A stretch of 64,000 nt of DNA, from contig NC_018942.1 of assembly GCF_000304475.1 (NCBI RefSeq), positions 186,001 to 250,000 on the forward strand, in the 5' to 3' direction. Origin of the DNA: Kazachstania africana CBS 2517. Lineage: Eukaryota; Ascomycota; Saccharomycetes; Saccharomycetales; Saccharomycetaceae. Every line of letters starts with the position of its first letter. Position 1 is the stretch's first letter. The notes under the pieces are model-generated. The model saw only the letters and a program-made list of their open reading frames with translations. It had not been told where the DNA came from and made no database searches. Both the position numbers and the translations under genes were made by a program. Of the stretch, positions 1 through 9,662 are shown in pieces.

Positions 1-674
1 TGATCTCTTAATACTTCAGGAGACATGTAATATGGCGTCCCCACATATGTGGTAGCAAATTGAATGCTATTTCCTAAAGCTTTGGCAAGGCCAAAGTCAC
101 CGAGTTTCACTGTCCCCACTGCACTGCTGCCATTTTTTGCACTGTTATTAGTTCGACTCTTATTCCCATCCAAGAAAATGTTACCTGGCTTCAAATCTCT
201 ATGTATCACAATATTCTTGCTCCCACTGGGTAGTTTCATCCTGTCATAAATGGTGACCAAGGTTGCTGGGTCCTCACCATAATGACAACGATATAACGCG
301 AGTAGTAACTGCGTTAATATAACCCAAATAATTTGTTCAGGAATATACTTATGCTCATTTTTGTACAAAGATATCAACTGACTCAAATCACCGTTTGAGC
401 AATACTCCATGTACAAATATAAAACTTGCAATCTTTCGTTAAAATCCCACGAATGAAACTTGACAATGTTTTCATGATTCAATTGAGATAAAATTTTACA
501 TTCTGATATCAACTGCTGCCTTTCTTTATGATTCATATGTCCATACTTAATCTCCTTCCTAACCATGGTGGTATTGGTAGCCTTATGAATAACCTTCCTC
601 ACTGCGCCGAAAGATCCTCTACCTATTTCTTCGAGAACCTCATATTCTGAATTACACTCAGCTCTTCTATACAT
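1..674 (-). CDS. KIN3: NIMA-related protein kinase Kin3, N-terminal part (cut by window edge)
   Basis: Serine/threonine kinase of the NIMA/Nek family, which acts in mitosis. Only the first 224 codons are inside the window; the 3' end lies beyond position 1. The ATG at 674 is followed at once by the catalytic domain: glycine loop GRGSFGAV at residues 18-25, VRKEIK with the ATP lysine K40, HRDLKPGN at 158-165, DFGLAK at 193-198 and GTPYYMSPE at 212-220. The frame has no stop. The basic, short N-terminus (MYRR...) is shorter than in S. cerevisiae Kin3. A Ser/Asn/Lys-rich insert of about 15 residues lies between HRDLKPGN and DFG, where the S. cerevisiae protein also has an insert. CDC15 follows on the same strand, as in S. 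cerevisiae YAR018C-YAR019C. Identification is by motif and by neighbour. Confidence 0.93.
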   Translation of the reverse strand, partial: MYRRAECNSEYEVLEEIGRGSFGAVRKVIHKATNTTMVRKEIKYGHMNHKERQQLISECKILSQLNHENIVKFHSWDFNERLQVLYLYMEYCSNGDLSQLISLYKNEHKYIPEQIIWVILTQLLLALYRCHYGEDPATLVTIYDRMKLPSGSKNIVIHRDLKPGNIFLDGNKSRTNNSAKNGSSAVGTVKLGDFGLAKALGNSIQFATTYVGTPYYMSPEVLRD

Positions 675-876
675 CTTATGGCACACGCTGGCTTCCTTAG
701 CTTGAATGGTCTATTTGTTCACTTTTAAGTCTTCTTCATCTTGAGCTTTTCTGAGATTTGATCTTTTACCAAAATGAGTAAAAGTATAATATACATAGCG
801 AAGCGACGGCGTCAGTAATTAAACAAAATAGTAAAATAGTACGAAATATTGAATATATATGTGAGCATAATGGCAT

Positions 877-3687
877 TCATTTATATAAATTGGTAATATC
901 ATTACATAATTGTATGATTAAAACTGAATCCTTTCCGACTTGTCTGGTTTCTTTGTTAGATTTATTATCCCAATTGGCACTCAGAAACTTCACGAGCTTT
1001 TTATAGTTCTTCTCTACAACGGGGTCGGTTATATCACATGTAACAAACAAACCTTTCAAGAGCTTCAATATCTCAATTTGAATTAATAGACTGTTTTCAT
1101 ATAGTTTGAAAAATACCTTAAAGTCTTTTGAAAAACCTGGGTGCATGATTATTTCATTCGAAAGCCCACTCAAAAACGAGTATTTCCTTTGTAAACTGCA
1201 TAACCTAGTATATTTCCCCAAAAATGAGTTGAAGTTGATATTATTGGCTTCGAATTTATAAAAGGCATCCGTCAAATCTTTCAATGTAATTAAATTCATG
1301 TTTTCCTTACTGAGTGTGCTACTAGATGATAGAATTTTCACAACAATTTCTATACCTCCAGATATAAAGTCTTTGAATTGGAGAAAGCGTAATATTAAAT
1401 GGACAAAATCCGGATGTATCGTATTGAGATTCACGATCTCGATCAATACATTCAATAACTGCTGAAGAACGGATGCTAGATGTGTTGCCATTTTATTTGG
1501 CACTAATTCGTGTTGGTCTAAAATGTAATTGATCAAGCTCATAAACTTCGGTTTTTGAAATAATAATTTGGCAAATGACCTGTTTTTATTGTTTATTTGA
1601 ATAGTGTTAAGGCAAACTTTGGTAAAATATTTCCAAACATGAATATTATTATTGTTATTGTTATTTTTGATATTGACAACATTTGAATTACTACTAGTGC
1701 TCGAGCCAGTAGTCGAAGTATCACCGTTATCATTAACAAAAAGGGTCGTATGATTTAGTAAGCCTAGCAGCCAATTTTCAAAGTCATCCTTTAGTATTAT
1801 CTTGGAAGTTCTCGTGCTATCACCAAAATTTTTAAAGTTACTTTTGATCGGTGAATTCAATTTGAGAGGAGAAGGCGTCATCAATATTGTTCTATCTGTG
1901 GGTGAGCTACTTGAAGAATGTGAATTAAGAGAATTACCATCATTCATGTCACCGTCGTTATCATGCATAATTGTACAATGGGAGTGCTGGGTCATAAATG
2001 CTAAGGACTTTAGAATAGTATACAGTACTTGAGAAGAGTAAAACGAATCTTGATTTTTTTGTTGACATAAAAGTGGCACAAGCTTATTAAGAAGCCAATG
2101 TGATTCGTAGTCGACAGATGCCAGACGCAAAATAATCGCTTGTACTTTCTTATCATTTTGTATATGTTCCATTATCAGTTCACAATCCAAATTCGACTCA
2201 CACCAGCTGTAAAAAAATGACAGCGAGGTTGCCTGTAAATATTTGTATAGCAAACGAAAATAAACTTGAGGATTATTTTTAAATTTATTAATATTATTAT
2301 TATTCATGACTCCACATTGAAAGAGAATTTTATAAGGAAATGTGCGGTCTTTAAGAAAACAAGTCGTGATGATGGACTCATTATTAATAATATAGGGTAT
2401 TCCACCACATTCCACCAATCTATTCCTTAATTTTGCATTGTTGTATTCAAAATCAAAAGATAAAATTGACACTACTATATCAGTATGATCTGGACTACAT
2501 TTCAGCAATGGTAGTAAAGCATTTAAAATATGATCCGTTTTGCAATCCTTAAATATAGTTTGGATGCTTAATATGGTTGATTTAAGTTTCTCTCTATCTT
2601 TCAGTTTTTGTAAATAATGGTACCCGTCATGAATGGTTCCGTCATTTTCATTGAATGTGTCTAGATATAGATTATCCTTAACGGGAGAAGAAGATCTAGA
2701 TTCAACAGATGGTTTGATATTTTGTAAATTTTGATTATCCATGAAATCGTCATCCCAATTGAGATCATCCTTCTCAAAATCTTCTCTAAACTGTAGAAAT
2801 TTTGCAGATTTAAAGTCTAAATTTTCAGGAAGTTGAGTTGATTGTGTAATATCTTTTAACCACGGATGCTTTAACAACGAAACTGCTGAAGGTCTCTTAA
2901 ACATATTTTTCTGAAAACAAAGGTTTAAAATATTTTGACAGTTGGTTGAAAGATTTTCTGGTGGTAAAAATACATCATTTTCAATGGCGTAATATATATT
3001 AATATCCATTAATTTATGAAATGGCGGATTGCCTGTCAATAACTCTATAATAGTAGCACCAAGAGACCAGATGTCGCTCAAAGTAGAAGCACCTTTGTTT
3101 GTAATAATCTCGGGGGCCATCCAATTTAATGATCCAGCTAATGTCATAGCAGAATTAGCCACACTGGTGGATACACCAAAATCTGCTAACTTGATGGTAT
3201 TGCTGGCATCCAAAAGTAAATTAGCTGCTTTAATGTCTCTGTGGATAACACCTTGTTCGTGCAAATAAACTAACCCATTTATAGTCTGCTTGATGTATAT
3301 TCTAGTCTCTTTTTCATTCAAATGCTTTTCAGGTCTTTGCATCATTAGGTTTTTAAGAGAACCATGGGACGCAAATTCGAGAATAATGTACAAATTGGAC
3401 AGTTTTTGTATAAAACCATGATATTTTATGATGTTAACATGGTCTAAATTCTTTAATAAATCGATCTCTACCATGATATCTTGAAGCTCCGTATCATTAT
3501 TATAATATAGTTCTTTGATAGCAACGACTTGTTCCGTTCTCCTATTGATAGCTTTATAGACGATACCATATGAACCCTTCCCAATAACTTGCTTCAATTG
3601 ATAAGATACTGAATTTGTGGACCTCTCATTTGTTTGCTGTGCTGGTGTCACGTTAACTTGATCTTGTATCTTTGAGAAAGGCACCAT
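877..3687 (-). CDS. CDC15: Cdc15, mitotic exit network protein kinase
   Basis: Hippo/STE20-like kinase that carries the signal from Tem1 GTPase at the spindle pole to Dbf2-Mob1 during mitotic exit. The kinase domain lies at residues ~29-280: GKGSYGIV at 36-43, VVAIKE, HRDIKAANLLL, DFGVST and a GSLNWMAPE activation segment. The remaining ~650 residues are a helical C-terminal regulatory region with Asn- and Ser-rich low-complexity stretches, as in the yeast family. The frame runs upstream to a TTG at 3699, but the first ATG is at 3687 and gives 936 aa, close to the ~974 aa of S. cerevisiae Cdc15. It lies next to KIN3 on one side and diverges from the OSH gene on the other, with a 246-bp shared promoter. 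Confidence 0.95.
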   Translation of the reverse strand: MVPFSKIQDQVNVTPAQQTNERSTNSVSYQLKQVIGKGSYGIVYKAINRRTEQVVAIKELYYNNDTELQDIMVEIDLLKNLDHVNIIKYHGFIQKLSNLYIILEFASHGSLKNLMMQRPEKHLNEKETRIYIKQTINGLVYLHEQGVIHRDIKAANLLLDASNTIKLADFGVSTSVANSAMTLAGSLNWMAPEIITNKGASTLSDIWSLGATIIELLTGNPPFHKLMDINIYYAIENDVFLPPENLSTNCQNILNLCFQKNMFKRPSAVSLLKHPWLKDITQSTQLPENLDFKSAKFLQFREDFEKDDLNWDDDFMDNQNLQNIKPSVESRSSSPVKDNLYLDTFNENDGTIHDGYHYLQKLKDREKLKSTILSIQTIFKDCKTDHILNALLPLLKCSPDHTDIVVSILSFDFEYNNAKLRNRLVECGGIPYIINNESIITTCFLKDRTFPYKILFQCGVMNNNNINKFKNNPQVYFRLLYKYLQATSLSFFYSWCESNLDCELIMEHIQNDKKVQAIILRLASVDYESHWLLNKLVPLLCQQKNQDSFYSSQVLYTILKSLAFMTQHSHCTIMHDNDGDMNDGNSLNSHSSSSSPTDRTILMTPSPLKLNSPIKSNFKNFGDSTRTSKIILKDDFENWLLGLLNHTTLFVNDNGDTSTTGSSTSSNSNVVNIKNNNNNNNIHVWKYFTKVCLNTIQINNKNRSFAKLLFQKPKFMSLINYILDQHELVPNKMATHLASVLQQLLNVLIEIVNLNTIHPDFVHLILRFLQFKDFISGGIEIVVKILSSSSTLSKENMNLITLKDLTDAFYKFEANNINFNSFLGKYTRLCSLQRKYSFLSGLSNEIIMHPGFSKDFKVFFKLYENSLLIQIEILKLLKGLFVTCDITDPVVEKNYKKLVKFLSANWDNKSNKETRQVGKDSVLIIQLCNDITNLYK

Positions 3688-3933
3688 GTTCTCACTCAAA
3701 ATGGTAATTCCTTTTTAATTATCAGCCACCAGAGAATATATCAATGAAATAAACAGCAGAATTGAAAATATATCGAATATATATTATGATTGATCTATTT
3801 TCACTGATCGTACAATTTCAAATATCTAAAATTGGAAATTCGCTTTATGAAACTTGAAAGATCAAAATATTTTGTACAAAAGTAAGACATATAGACATCG
3901 ATAGATTGATAGACTGAGTACACTGGGATTGTC

Positions 3934-6900
3934 ATGTCGAGCGAACACATTACTGACACAGGTGATACGCCGTTAAGTAGGCCTCTGCTGAAATTACAAT
4001 TGTTAAATTGTCTCAGAAAGGGCAAATATGATGAGTTAGTTCTTCTTATAAACGATAAATTCAAACCCAGAGACAATCCAGATGTTATTCAAACCAAGAA
4101 ATTGATCCTACACTATGCTATTCAGGTCGAGACCCCACTCCAATTGATCAAGGATATAGTCGGCAAAGAGGACTTCAGGGAGATAATAAAAATCAACGAA
4201 CAGGATGATAATGGTAACACGCCGTTGCACTTGGCTGCAGCACAATCTAGACTCGATGTCATCCTGTTCTTGCTAGAACAGCCAAATATCAATGATTGCA
4301 TTGTGAATAAGCTAAATTTACAAGCATTCGAAATGTGTAAAGATGTCAATATCGCACAATTGATGCAATACAAAAAATCTACTTACATTGCAGAAATTGC
4401 TACAGCATTCAAACTTGCCTTCAATAACAGAGATTTTGAGCACTTGGAATCTATATTATCCAATCAACGAAACGCTCAGTTGTTAGATATCAATGGTATC
4501 GACCCAAAAAGTGGCGATACTGTCCTCCACGAGTTCGTAAAGAAAAGGGATGTGATCATGTGTAACTGGCTACTAGAACATGGATCTGACCCATTTAAAC
4601 GTGATGCAAAGGGAAGACTACCAGTAGATATAATCAAAAATAATAATGACGGCGCATCTGCAGATTCTAGTATGCCACCTTCAAACACAACTAGGATGGC
4701 CATTGATATGGAACTCAAAAAGATGCTTGAAAAAGCCGCTACCGAACAACCTGTAATCGATTTTGATGGTAGTGGTAATGCGATTGATGTCACAGACTCT
4801 AACGTCAAAATACCAATGCAGCCTACAATGAAAGGCTATCTTAAAAAATGGACAAACTTTGCACAGGGTTACAAATTGCGATATTTTGTACTTGGTGAAG
4901 ATGGTAGACTTTCTTATTATATAGATCAAAATGATACGGCAAATGCTTGTAGAGGTTCGTTGAACGTTTCAAACTGCACGTTACATCTGGATTCATCTGA
5001 GAAATTAAAATTTGAAATTATAAGCAATAGTAATAATTCAGTAAGCTGGCATTTGAAGGGGAATCATCCGGTGGAAACCAATAGGTGGGTTTGGGCTATT
5101 CAAGGTGCAATAAGATTTTCAAAAGATAAACGCAAAGAATTGACATCATCTCGTTATGATCATGTTTCGAATAATGCGCCTCTTAATGACTTGAATTCAA
5201 TTATCACCCCGGCTTCTTCTGTAAAAGAAGAAAGGCCAACTACGGAAAATGTGACCAAAACAGGAGATGAATCAACCAGACAACAAGATTCCATGGTCTC
5301 TGAGGAACTCTATTCTGATGAAGAAGAAGATGTTGACTTCACAAATAATGAAATGTTCAACTTTCAGCAATTAGATAACGGTGAAGATCTGAAAATAACA
5401 TATGGACCTTACCAGCAAAAGTTAGACACCTTAAAAGAATCAATTTCCTTAGAATTGTCATCCTTAAGTGAATTGGTGACGTCAACAACTTTGGCTTCCA
5501 CTGATAGATCTCCTGGAAATGAATTTTTTGAGACTATCAGTGATTCTTTGATAACCTTAGCTTCCAACTTTGAAAAATTGAATTCCTTAGGTGATAAACG
5601 TGACAAGAAATTGATATCAATGTTAAGTAAACAATATGATGTTAATAATATCTGGATCAAATCTATGAAGGAATTAGAGCTTGAGCTGGTTGAAAAAGAT
5701 ACAAAATTAATAAATTTGGACAAAGAAAGGAAAAGACTGAAGACTCTTTTAGAAACTACTGCCGAAACCTCGTCAAGGAATACAGCAGATGAAGCAAATA
5801 ACGAGACACTGAGAGAGATTGTTAAATATATTAATAGTGAAGGAGAAGATGAAGAGGACACAGACGCAGATGAATTTTTTGATGCAGAAGAAGCCGACAG
5901 TATTAGTACCCAGATTGCAGATATTACTACTTCGAAAGATCTTGGAGAAGAAGTACAGGAGGATGCTTTTTCTGAAAAAGCTGTTGAACCAAGTTCAACC
6001 GTGGTGACCACTGGTCTACAATCTGCAATATTAGATGTGCTTGAAACTGATCAGACCTTTAAAGGTTATGAACAAGAATTTAGAAAGACTTTAAAGCTGG
6101 ATAAAGATAACAGACCAAAAGTGAGTTTGTGGTCAGTATTAAAGTCGATGGTTGGAAAAGATTTAACCAAAATTGCTTTACCGGTTTCGTTCAACGAACC
6201 TACATCCATGCTACAAAGAGTTTCAGAAGATTTAGAATATGCATCATTGTTGAGCCAGGCAACAAGGTTTCAAGACTCTACCCTAAGAATGCTTTACGTA
6301 GCAGTATTTACCGCGTCACCATATGCATCTACCATCAATAGAGTGGCCAAACCTTTTAATCCTTTACTCGGTGAAACATTCGAGTACGTAAATAAGGACG
6401 AATCATACAGATTTTTCACTGAACAGGTTTCACATCATCCCCCAATTTGTGCCACATGGACTGAATCCCCCAAATGGGATTTTTATGGTGAGTGTAACGT
6501 TGATTCAAAATTCAATGGTAGATCCTTTAACGTGCTACATTTGGGTAAGTGGTTCATTCAACTAAGACCGGATAATCTTAACGTACAGGAAACATATAGT
6601 TTCAAAAAGCCAGATAATGCAGTGATCGGTATTTTAATGGGTAAGCCAGAGGTTGACAATTGTGGTGACGTTAGAATCGATAATCATGCCACTGGAGATT
6701 ATTGTCTCTTACATTATAAGGCAAGAGGATGGACATCTGCAGGAGCATTTGAAGTAAGAGGTGAAATTTACGATAAGGATAATGTCAAACAATGGGTCTT
6801 AGGGGGGCACTGGAATGAATCGATATATGCAAAAAAAATGATAAACTCAAGTTCCGATCAACTTAATGTAGAATCACTGCGACTAGATGATTCTAGTGTA

Positions 6901-7296
6901 GCAGATCCTAAATATGATGGATCTAAATTTTTGGTATGGAAGGCTAACAAAAGAATGCCAGATGTTGCCTTCAATTTGACTTCTTACGCTATATCATTAA
7001 ACGATGAAAATCCAGAACTTTTGAAATGGGTTGCACCAACTGATTCAAGATTGAGACCGGATCAAAGAGCCATGGAATACGGTGAATATGACAAGGCAGC
7101 TGACGAGAAGTATAGACTGGAAGAGAAACAGAGAGCTATACGTAGAGAAAGAGAGGCTCAAAATATCAAATGGCAACCAAAATGGTTCAGAAAAGAAGCA
7201 CATCCCGTCACTCACGAACCTTTTTGGAAATTTGATGAACAATATTGGAAATCAAGACAAACACATTCGTGGGACACATGCGATGATATCTTCTGA
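3934..7296 (+). CDS. OSH1: Oxysterol-binding protein homologue of the Osh1/Osh2 type
   Basis: Long oxysterol-binding-related protein (1120 aa) that moves or senses sterol and PI4P at membrane contact sites. Domains in order: ankyrin repeats in residues ~45-240 (DDNGNTPLHLAAAQ, SGDTVLHEFV); a PH domain at ~290-390 beginning MKGYLKKW; acidic and coiled-coil linkers; a perfect FFAT motif EFFDAEE at 647-653 for binding the ER proteins Scs2/Scs22; and the ORD lipid-transfer domain from ~725 with the family signature EQVSHHPP at 830-837. S. cerevisiae has two such genes, SWH1/OSH1 (YAR042W, beside CDC15) and OSH2 (YDL019C, beside RPN4). Here one gene lies between CDC15 and the THI20-RPN4 side, so it could be the counterpart of either. 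I give OSH1 because of CDC15. Confidence 0.93.
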   Translation: MSSEHITDTGDTPLSRPLLKLQLLNCLRKGKYDELVLLINDKFKPRDNPDVIQTKKLILHYAIQVETPLQLIKDIVGKEDFREIIKINEQDDNGNTPLHLAAAQSRLDVILFLLEQPNINDCIVNKLNLQAFEMCKDVNIAQLMQYKKSTYIAEIATAFKLAFNNRDFEHLESILSNQRNAQLLDINGIDPKSGDTVLHEFVKKRDVIMCNWLLEHGSDPFKRDAKGRLPVDIIKNNNDGASADSSMPPSNTTRMAIDMELKKMLEKAATEQPVIDFDGSGNAIDVTDSNVKIPMQPTMKGYLKKWTNFAQGYKLRYFVLGEDGRLSYYIDQNDTANACRGSLNVSNCTLHLDSSEKLKFEIISNSNNSVSWHLKGNHPVETNRWVWAIQGAIRFSKDKRKELTSSRYDHVSNNAPLNDLNSIITPASSVKEERPTTENVTKTGDESTRQQDSMVSEELYSDEEEDVDFTNNEMFNFQQLDNGEDLKITYGPYQQKLDTLKESISLELSSLSELVTSTTLASTDRSPGNEFFETISDSLITLASNFEKLNSLGDKRDKKLISMLSKQYDVNNIWIKSMKELELELVEKDTKLINLDKERKRLKTLLETTAETSSRNTADEANNETLREIVKYINSEGEDEEDTDADEFFDAEEADSISTQIADITTSKDLGEEVQEDAFSEKAVEPSSTVVTTGLQSAILDVLETDQTFKGYEQEFRKTLKLDKDNRPKVSLWSVLKSMVGKDLTKIALPVSFNEPTSMLQRVSEDLEYASLLSQATRFQDSTLRMLYVAVFTASPYASTINRVAKPFNPLLGETFEYVNKDESYRFFTEQVSHHPPICATWTESPKWDFYGECNVDSKFNGRSFNVLHLGKWFIQLRPDNLNVQETYSFKKPDNAVIGILMGKPEVDNCGDVRIDNHATGDYCLLHYKARGWTSAGAFEVRGEIYDKDNVKQWVLGGHWNESIYAKKMINSSSDQLNVESLRLDDSSVADPKYDGSKFLVWKANKRMPDVAFNLTSYAISLNDENPELLKWVAPTDSRLRPDQRAMEYGEYDKAADEKYRLEEKQRAIRREREAQNIKWQPKWFRKEAHPVTHEPFWKFDEQYWKSRQTHSWDTCDDIF

Positions 7297-7529
7297 ACCT
7301 TTGTCATATACTTTATTGTCTATATAAAAATATCATTTTCTTTTGCATAATCCATCGAGAAAATTATTGGAATACTAGATCATGTCGGATAATTCAATAT
7401 TGATCCGGAAAATAGTTCGAAGAACAAAGCAGAGTACATCTATATATATATCTAGGTATAAAAAAATTTAGGATGAAATTATTGATGTATCTAGACTTGC
7501 TGGAAGACGAACCATTGTGACCAATTATT

Positions 7530-9206
7530 ATGCCTTACGAGACTATTCAAATCAACACACCGCCACCTTATTTAACACTAAATCGTTCTGAAAAATTACC
7601 CACTGTATTAATCATCGCTGGTTCTGACTGTAGTGGTGGAGCAGGCATTGAAGCAGATTTGAAAACTATAACAGCACATAGATGTTATGCTGAAACATGT
7701 ATCACTGCAGTTACTGTACAGACTCCTGTCTCTGTCTTTGACGTTCATAATATTCCAAAGAGCATAATAAGTGGAATTTTAGATAATAATTTGAGAGATA
7801 TGAAATGTGATGTGATAAAGACCGGTATGTTAACATATGATGCGATTATTTCTTTAAATGAAAAGTTAGAAAAGCTCGATGAATTACCTAAGCTAGTGAT
7901 CGATCCCGTTCTTGTAGCCACTTCTGGTTCTACATTAACAAAAGACGAGCTAGTTGGGTTAATGAAAGAAAAAATCACTCCTTGGGCAACACTATTGACT
8001 CCAAACATCCCAGAATGTTTTAAATTAATTGGCGAAGAAAGGAATATCAGGAACCTTGATGATGTTTTTCAGCTAGCTAAACAGGTGATGTCAGCTTGTA
8101 GTTGCTCAAATTTGTTAGTCAAGGGTGGTCACATACCATGGGACTCTAGCGATAAAAAATATATCACTGATGTCCTGCTACTTGGCAAAGAAAAAAAGTT
8201 CATTGTATTCAAGGGCCATTATGTCGATACCGCTAACACGCATGGTACTGGATGCTCTCTGGCTTCCTCCATTGCATCGAACTTAGCTCGTGGTTATTCT
8301 CTACCTCAAGCTGTATACGGTGGGATTGAATACGTACAAAACGCGGTAGCTATTGGCTGTGATGTCACTAAAGATCATGTAAGGATAAATGGACCAATTA
8401 ATCACATTTATGCCGTAGAAATACCACTCGAGAAAATGATTGCAGATGAATGTTTTGAAGCGGATCATATTTTAGATAAATATTCTATGAAATTGGCCAA
8501 TAATATTGGTATTGGAAAACCATTAGAGAAACCAAGCTTTGTCAAGTATTTACAAGAACACCCAAGAGTAAAACCTCATTGGCAATCATATATCAAACAC
8601 GATTTCGTCAAGAAAATAGCTGATGGAACTTTGGAACCTTCAAAATTTCAATTTTTTGTGGAACAAGATTACTCATACCTCATTGATTACGCCAGAGTGC
8701 ATTGTATAGCGGCAAGTAAGATGCCTTCATTTGAAGATATGGAAAAGGAATTGACTATTGTAGGTGGTGTCAAGAATGAAATGCAACATCATAGAGAAAG
8801 ACTACAAAATCATTTCAACGTGACGGAATCTGAGTACTTTGACAACATTTCAAGAAGTACAGCTTTGAAAAACTATTCAAGGTACTTCAACGATGTTGCT
8901 AAGAGAGGTAACTGGCAAGAACTGGTTACTGCTTTGACACCATGTCTTATGGGATATGGCCATGCATTATATACATTCGAAGATTCGATTTCAACCAAAA
9001 ATCCTTTGTATCTGGACTGGTTGAGTGTGTATTCATCAGAATGGTACCGTAAAGCGATGGAAGATGGTGAAATTCTCATGAACCACGTTTTGCAAACCTA
9101 TCCCTCCGAAAATGTCGAGGCTTTGGTACAAATCTATGCTGATGTTTGCGAACTTGAAACTAAATTTTGGGACTCTGCTTTGAACTTTTCCCCAGAGAAT
9201 AACTAA
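7530..9206 (+). CDS. THI20: Bifunctional hydroxymethylpyrimidine (phosphate) kinase / TenA-type thiaminase, Thi20 family
   Basis: Enzyme of thiamine pyrimidine biosynthesis and salvage. Residues ~23-300 form the ThiD/PfkB-like kinase, with an N-terminal IIAGSDCSGGAGIEADLK substrate region and the anion-hole/catalytic segment HGTGCSLASSIASNLA near residues 239-252. Residues ~335-550 form a TenA/thiaminase II domain (FVEQDYSYLIDYAR, MGYGHALYTFE). The 558-aa length and two-domain layout match S. cerevisiae Thi20/Thi21 (~551 aa). In S. cerevisiae THI20 (YOL055C) adjoins GPM3 (YOL056W); here RPN4 comes between them. S. cerevisiae has several paralogues, so the symbol marks the family at this syntenic place. 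I saw no clear thiamine-regulatory site. Confidence 0.93.
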   Translation: MPYETIQINTPPPYLTLNRSEKLPTVLIIAGSDCSGGAGIEADLKTITAHRCYAETCITAVTVQTPVSVFDVHNIPKSIISGILDNNLRDMKCDVIKTGMLTYDAIISLNEKLEKLDELPKLVIDPVLVATSGSTLTKDELVGLMKEKITPWATLLTPNIPECFKLIGEERNIRNLDDVFQLAKQVMSACSCSNLLVKGGHIPWDSSDKKYITDVLLLGKEKKFIVFKGHYVDTANTHGTGCSLASSIASNLARGYSLPQAVYGGIEYVQNAVAIGCDVTKDHVRINGPINHIYAVEIPLEKMIADECFEADHILDKYSMKLANNIGIGKPLEKPSFVKYLQEHPRVKPHWQSYIKHDFVKKIADGTLEPSKFQFFVEQDYSYLIDYARVHCIAASKMPSFEDMEKELTIVGGVKNEMQHHRERLQNHFNVTESEYFDNISRSTALKNYSRYFNDVAKRGNWQELVTALTPCLMGYGHALYTFEDSISTKNPLYLDWLSVYSSEWYRKAMEDGEILMNHVLQTYPSENVEALVQIYADVCELETKFWDSALNFSPENN

Positions 9207-9662
9207 TTGTATATATTGTAACCTATATAAACTAACGACGTGACAATAGAGATCATCTATTTGGCGATCAAGACTTGTTTTGCATAATTTGTTTTCTTCT
9301 TTAGGTAATTGTCGTTGATCTATTTTCAGTGTTTTTTTTGTTTTTTCACTTTGAATTGCAGTGTAATATTGAAAGAGATATTTTTCATGATCAGAGAGAA
9401 AAATCCTTGGGAACAAAGGCATAAAATCATTATTTCTAAAGTCGTAGAGCTTTGATACAAGCAAAAAGTCCTGGAAGCTGCTGTGGATACGTAATCAAAT
9501 TCTATATCGGGACGATTATTATCCAGTCTTTATTACTCTTTTCACGACTGAATTGATTCAAGGGGAAGCACATTTGTCAGACCAATAAATTTGACCAGCC
9601 TATAAGTGTTTTATTCGTCATAGATAGCAGAAAGGAGTACCATATTCTAGCATATTTTATAG
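9207..9662. other. Spacer between THI20 and RPN4
   Basis: This 456-bp AT-rich region holds the 3' end of THI20 and the promoter of RPN4. It contains T-rich tracts around 9329-9345. I looked for Yap1, heat-shock and Pdr1/3 sites, which control RPN4 in S. cerevisiae, and saw no convincing match by eye. An antisense open frame here (9036-9464) runs into THI20 and looks like a shadow. Confidence 0.5.

Noticed and set aside
3688..3699. Four-codon N-terminal extension of CDC15 (TTG start), and similar GTG or TTG extensions of APM4, PUS9, MET22, THP1 and PEX8
   Set aside because: Nuclear yeast genes start at AUG. The first in-frame ATG gives the expected length and alignment in each case, so the starts were moved to 3687, 22272, 35974, 33335, 47098 and 51361.
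5409..6011. 200-codon antisense ORF inside the OSH gene
   Set aside because: It is Ser/Val-rich because it is the reverse of an acidic, Glu/Asp-rich stretch; a shadow of the real coding strand.
9036..9464. 142-codon antisense ORF at the THI20 3' end
   Set aside because: It starts with a non-ATG codon, overlaps THI20 coding sequence, and has a composition typical of a shadow frame.
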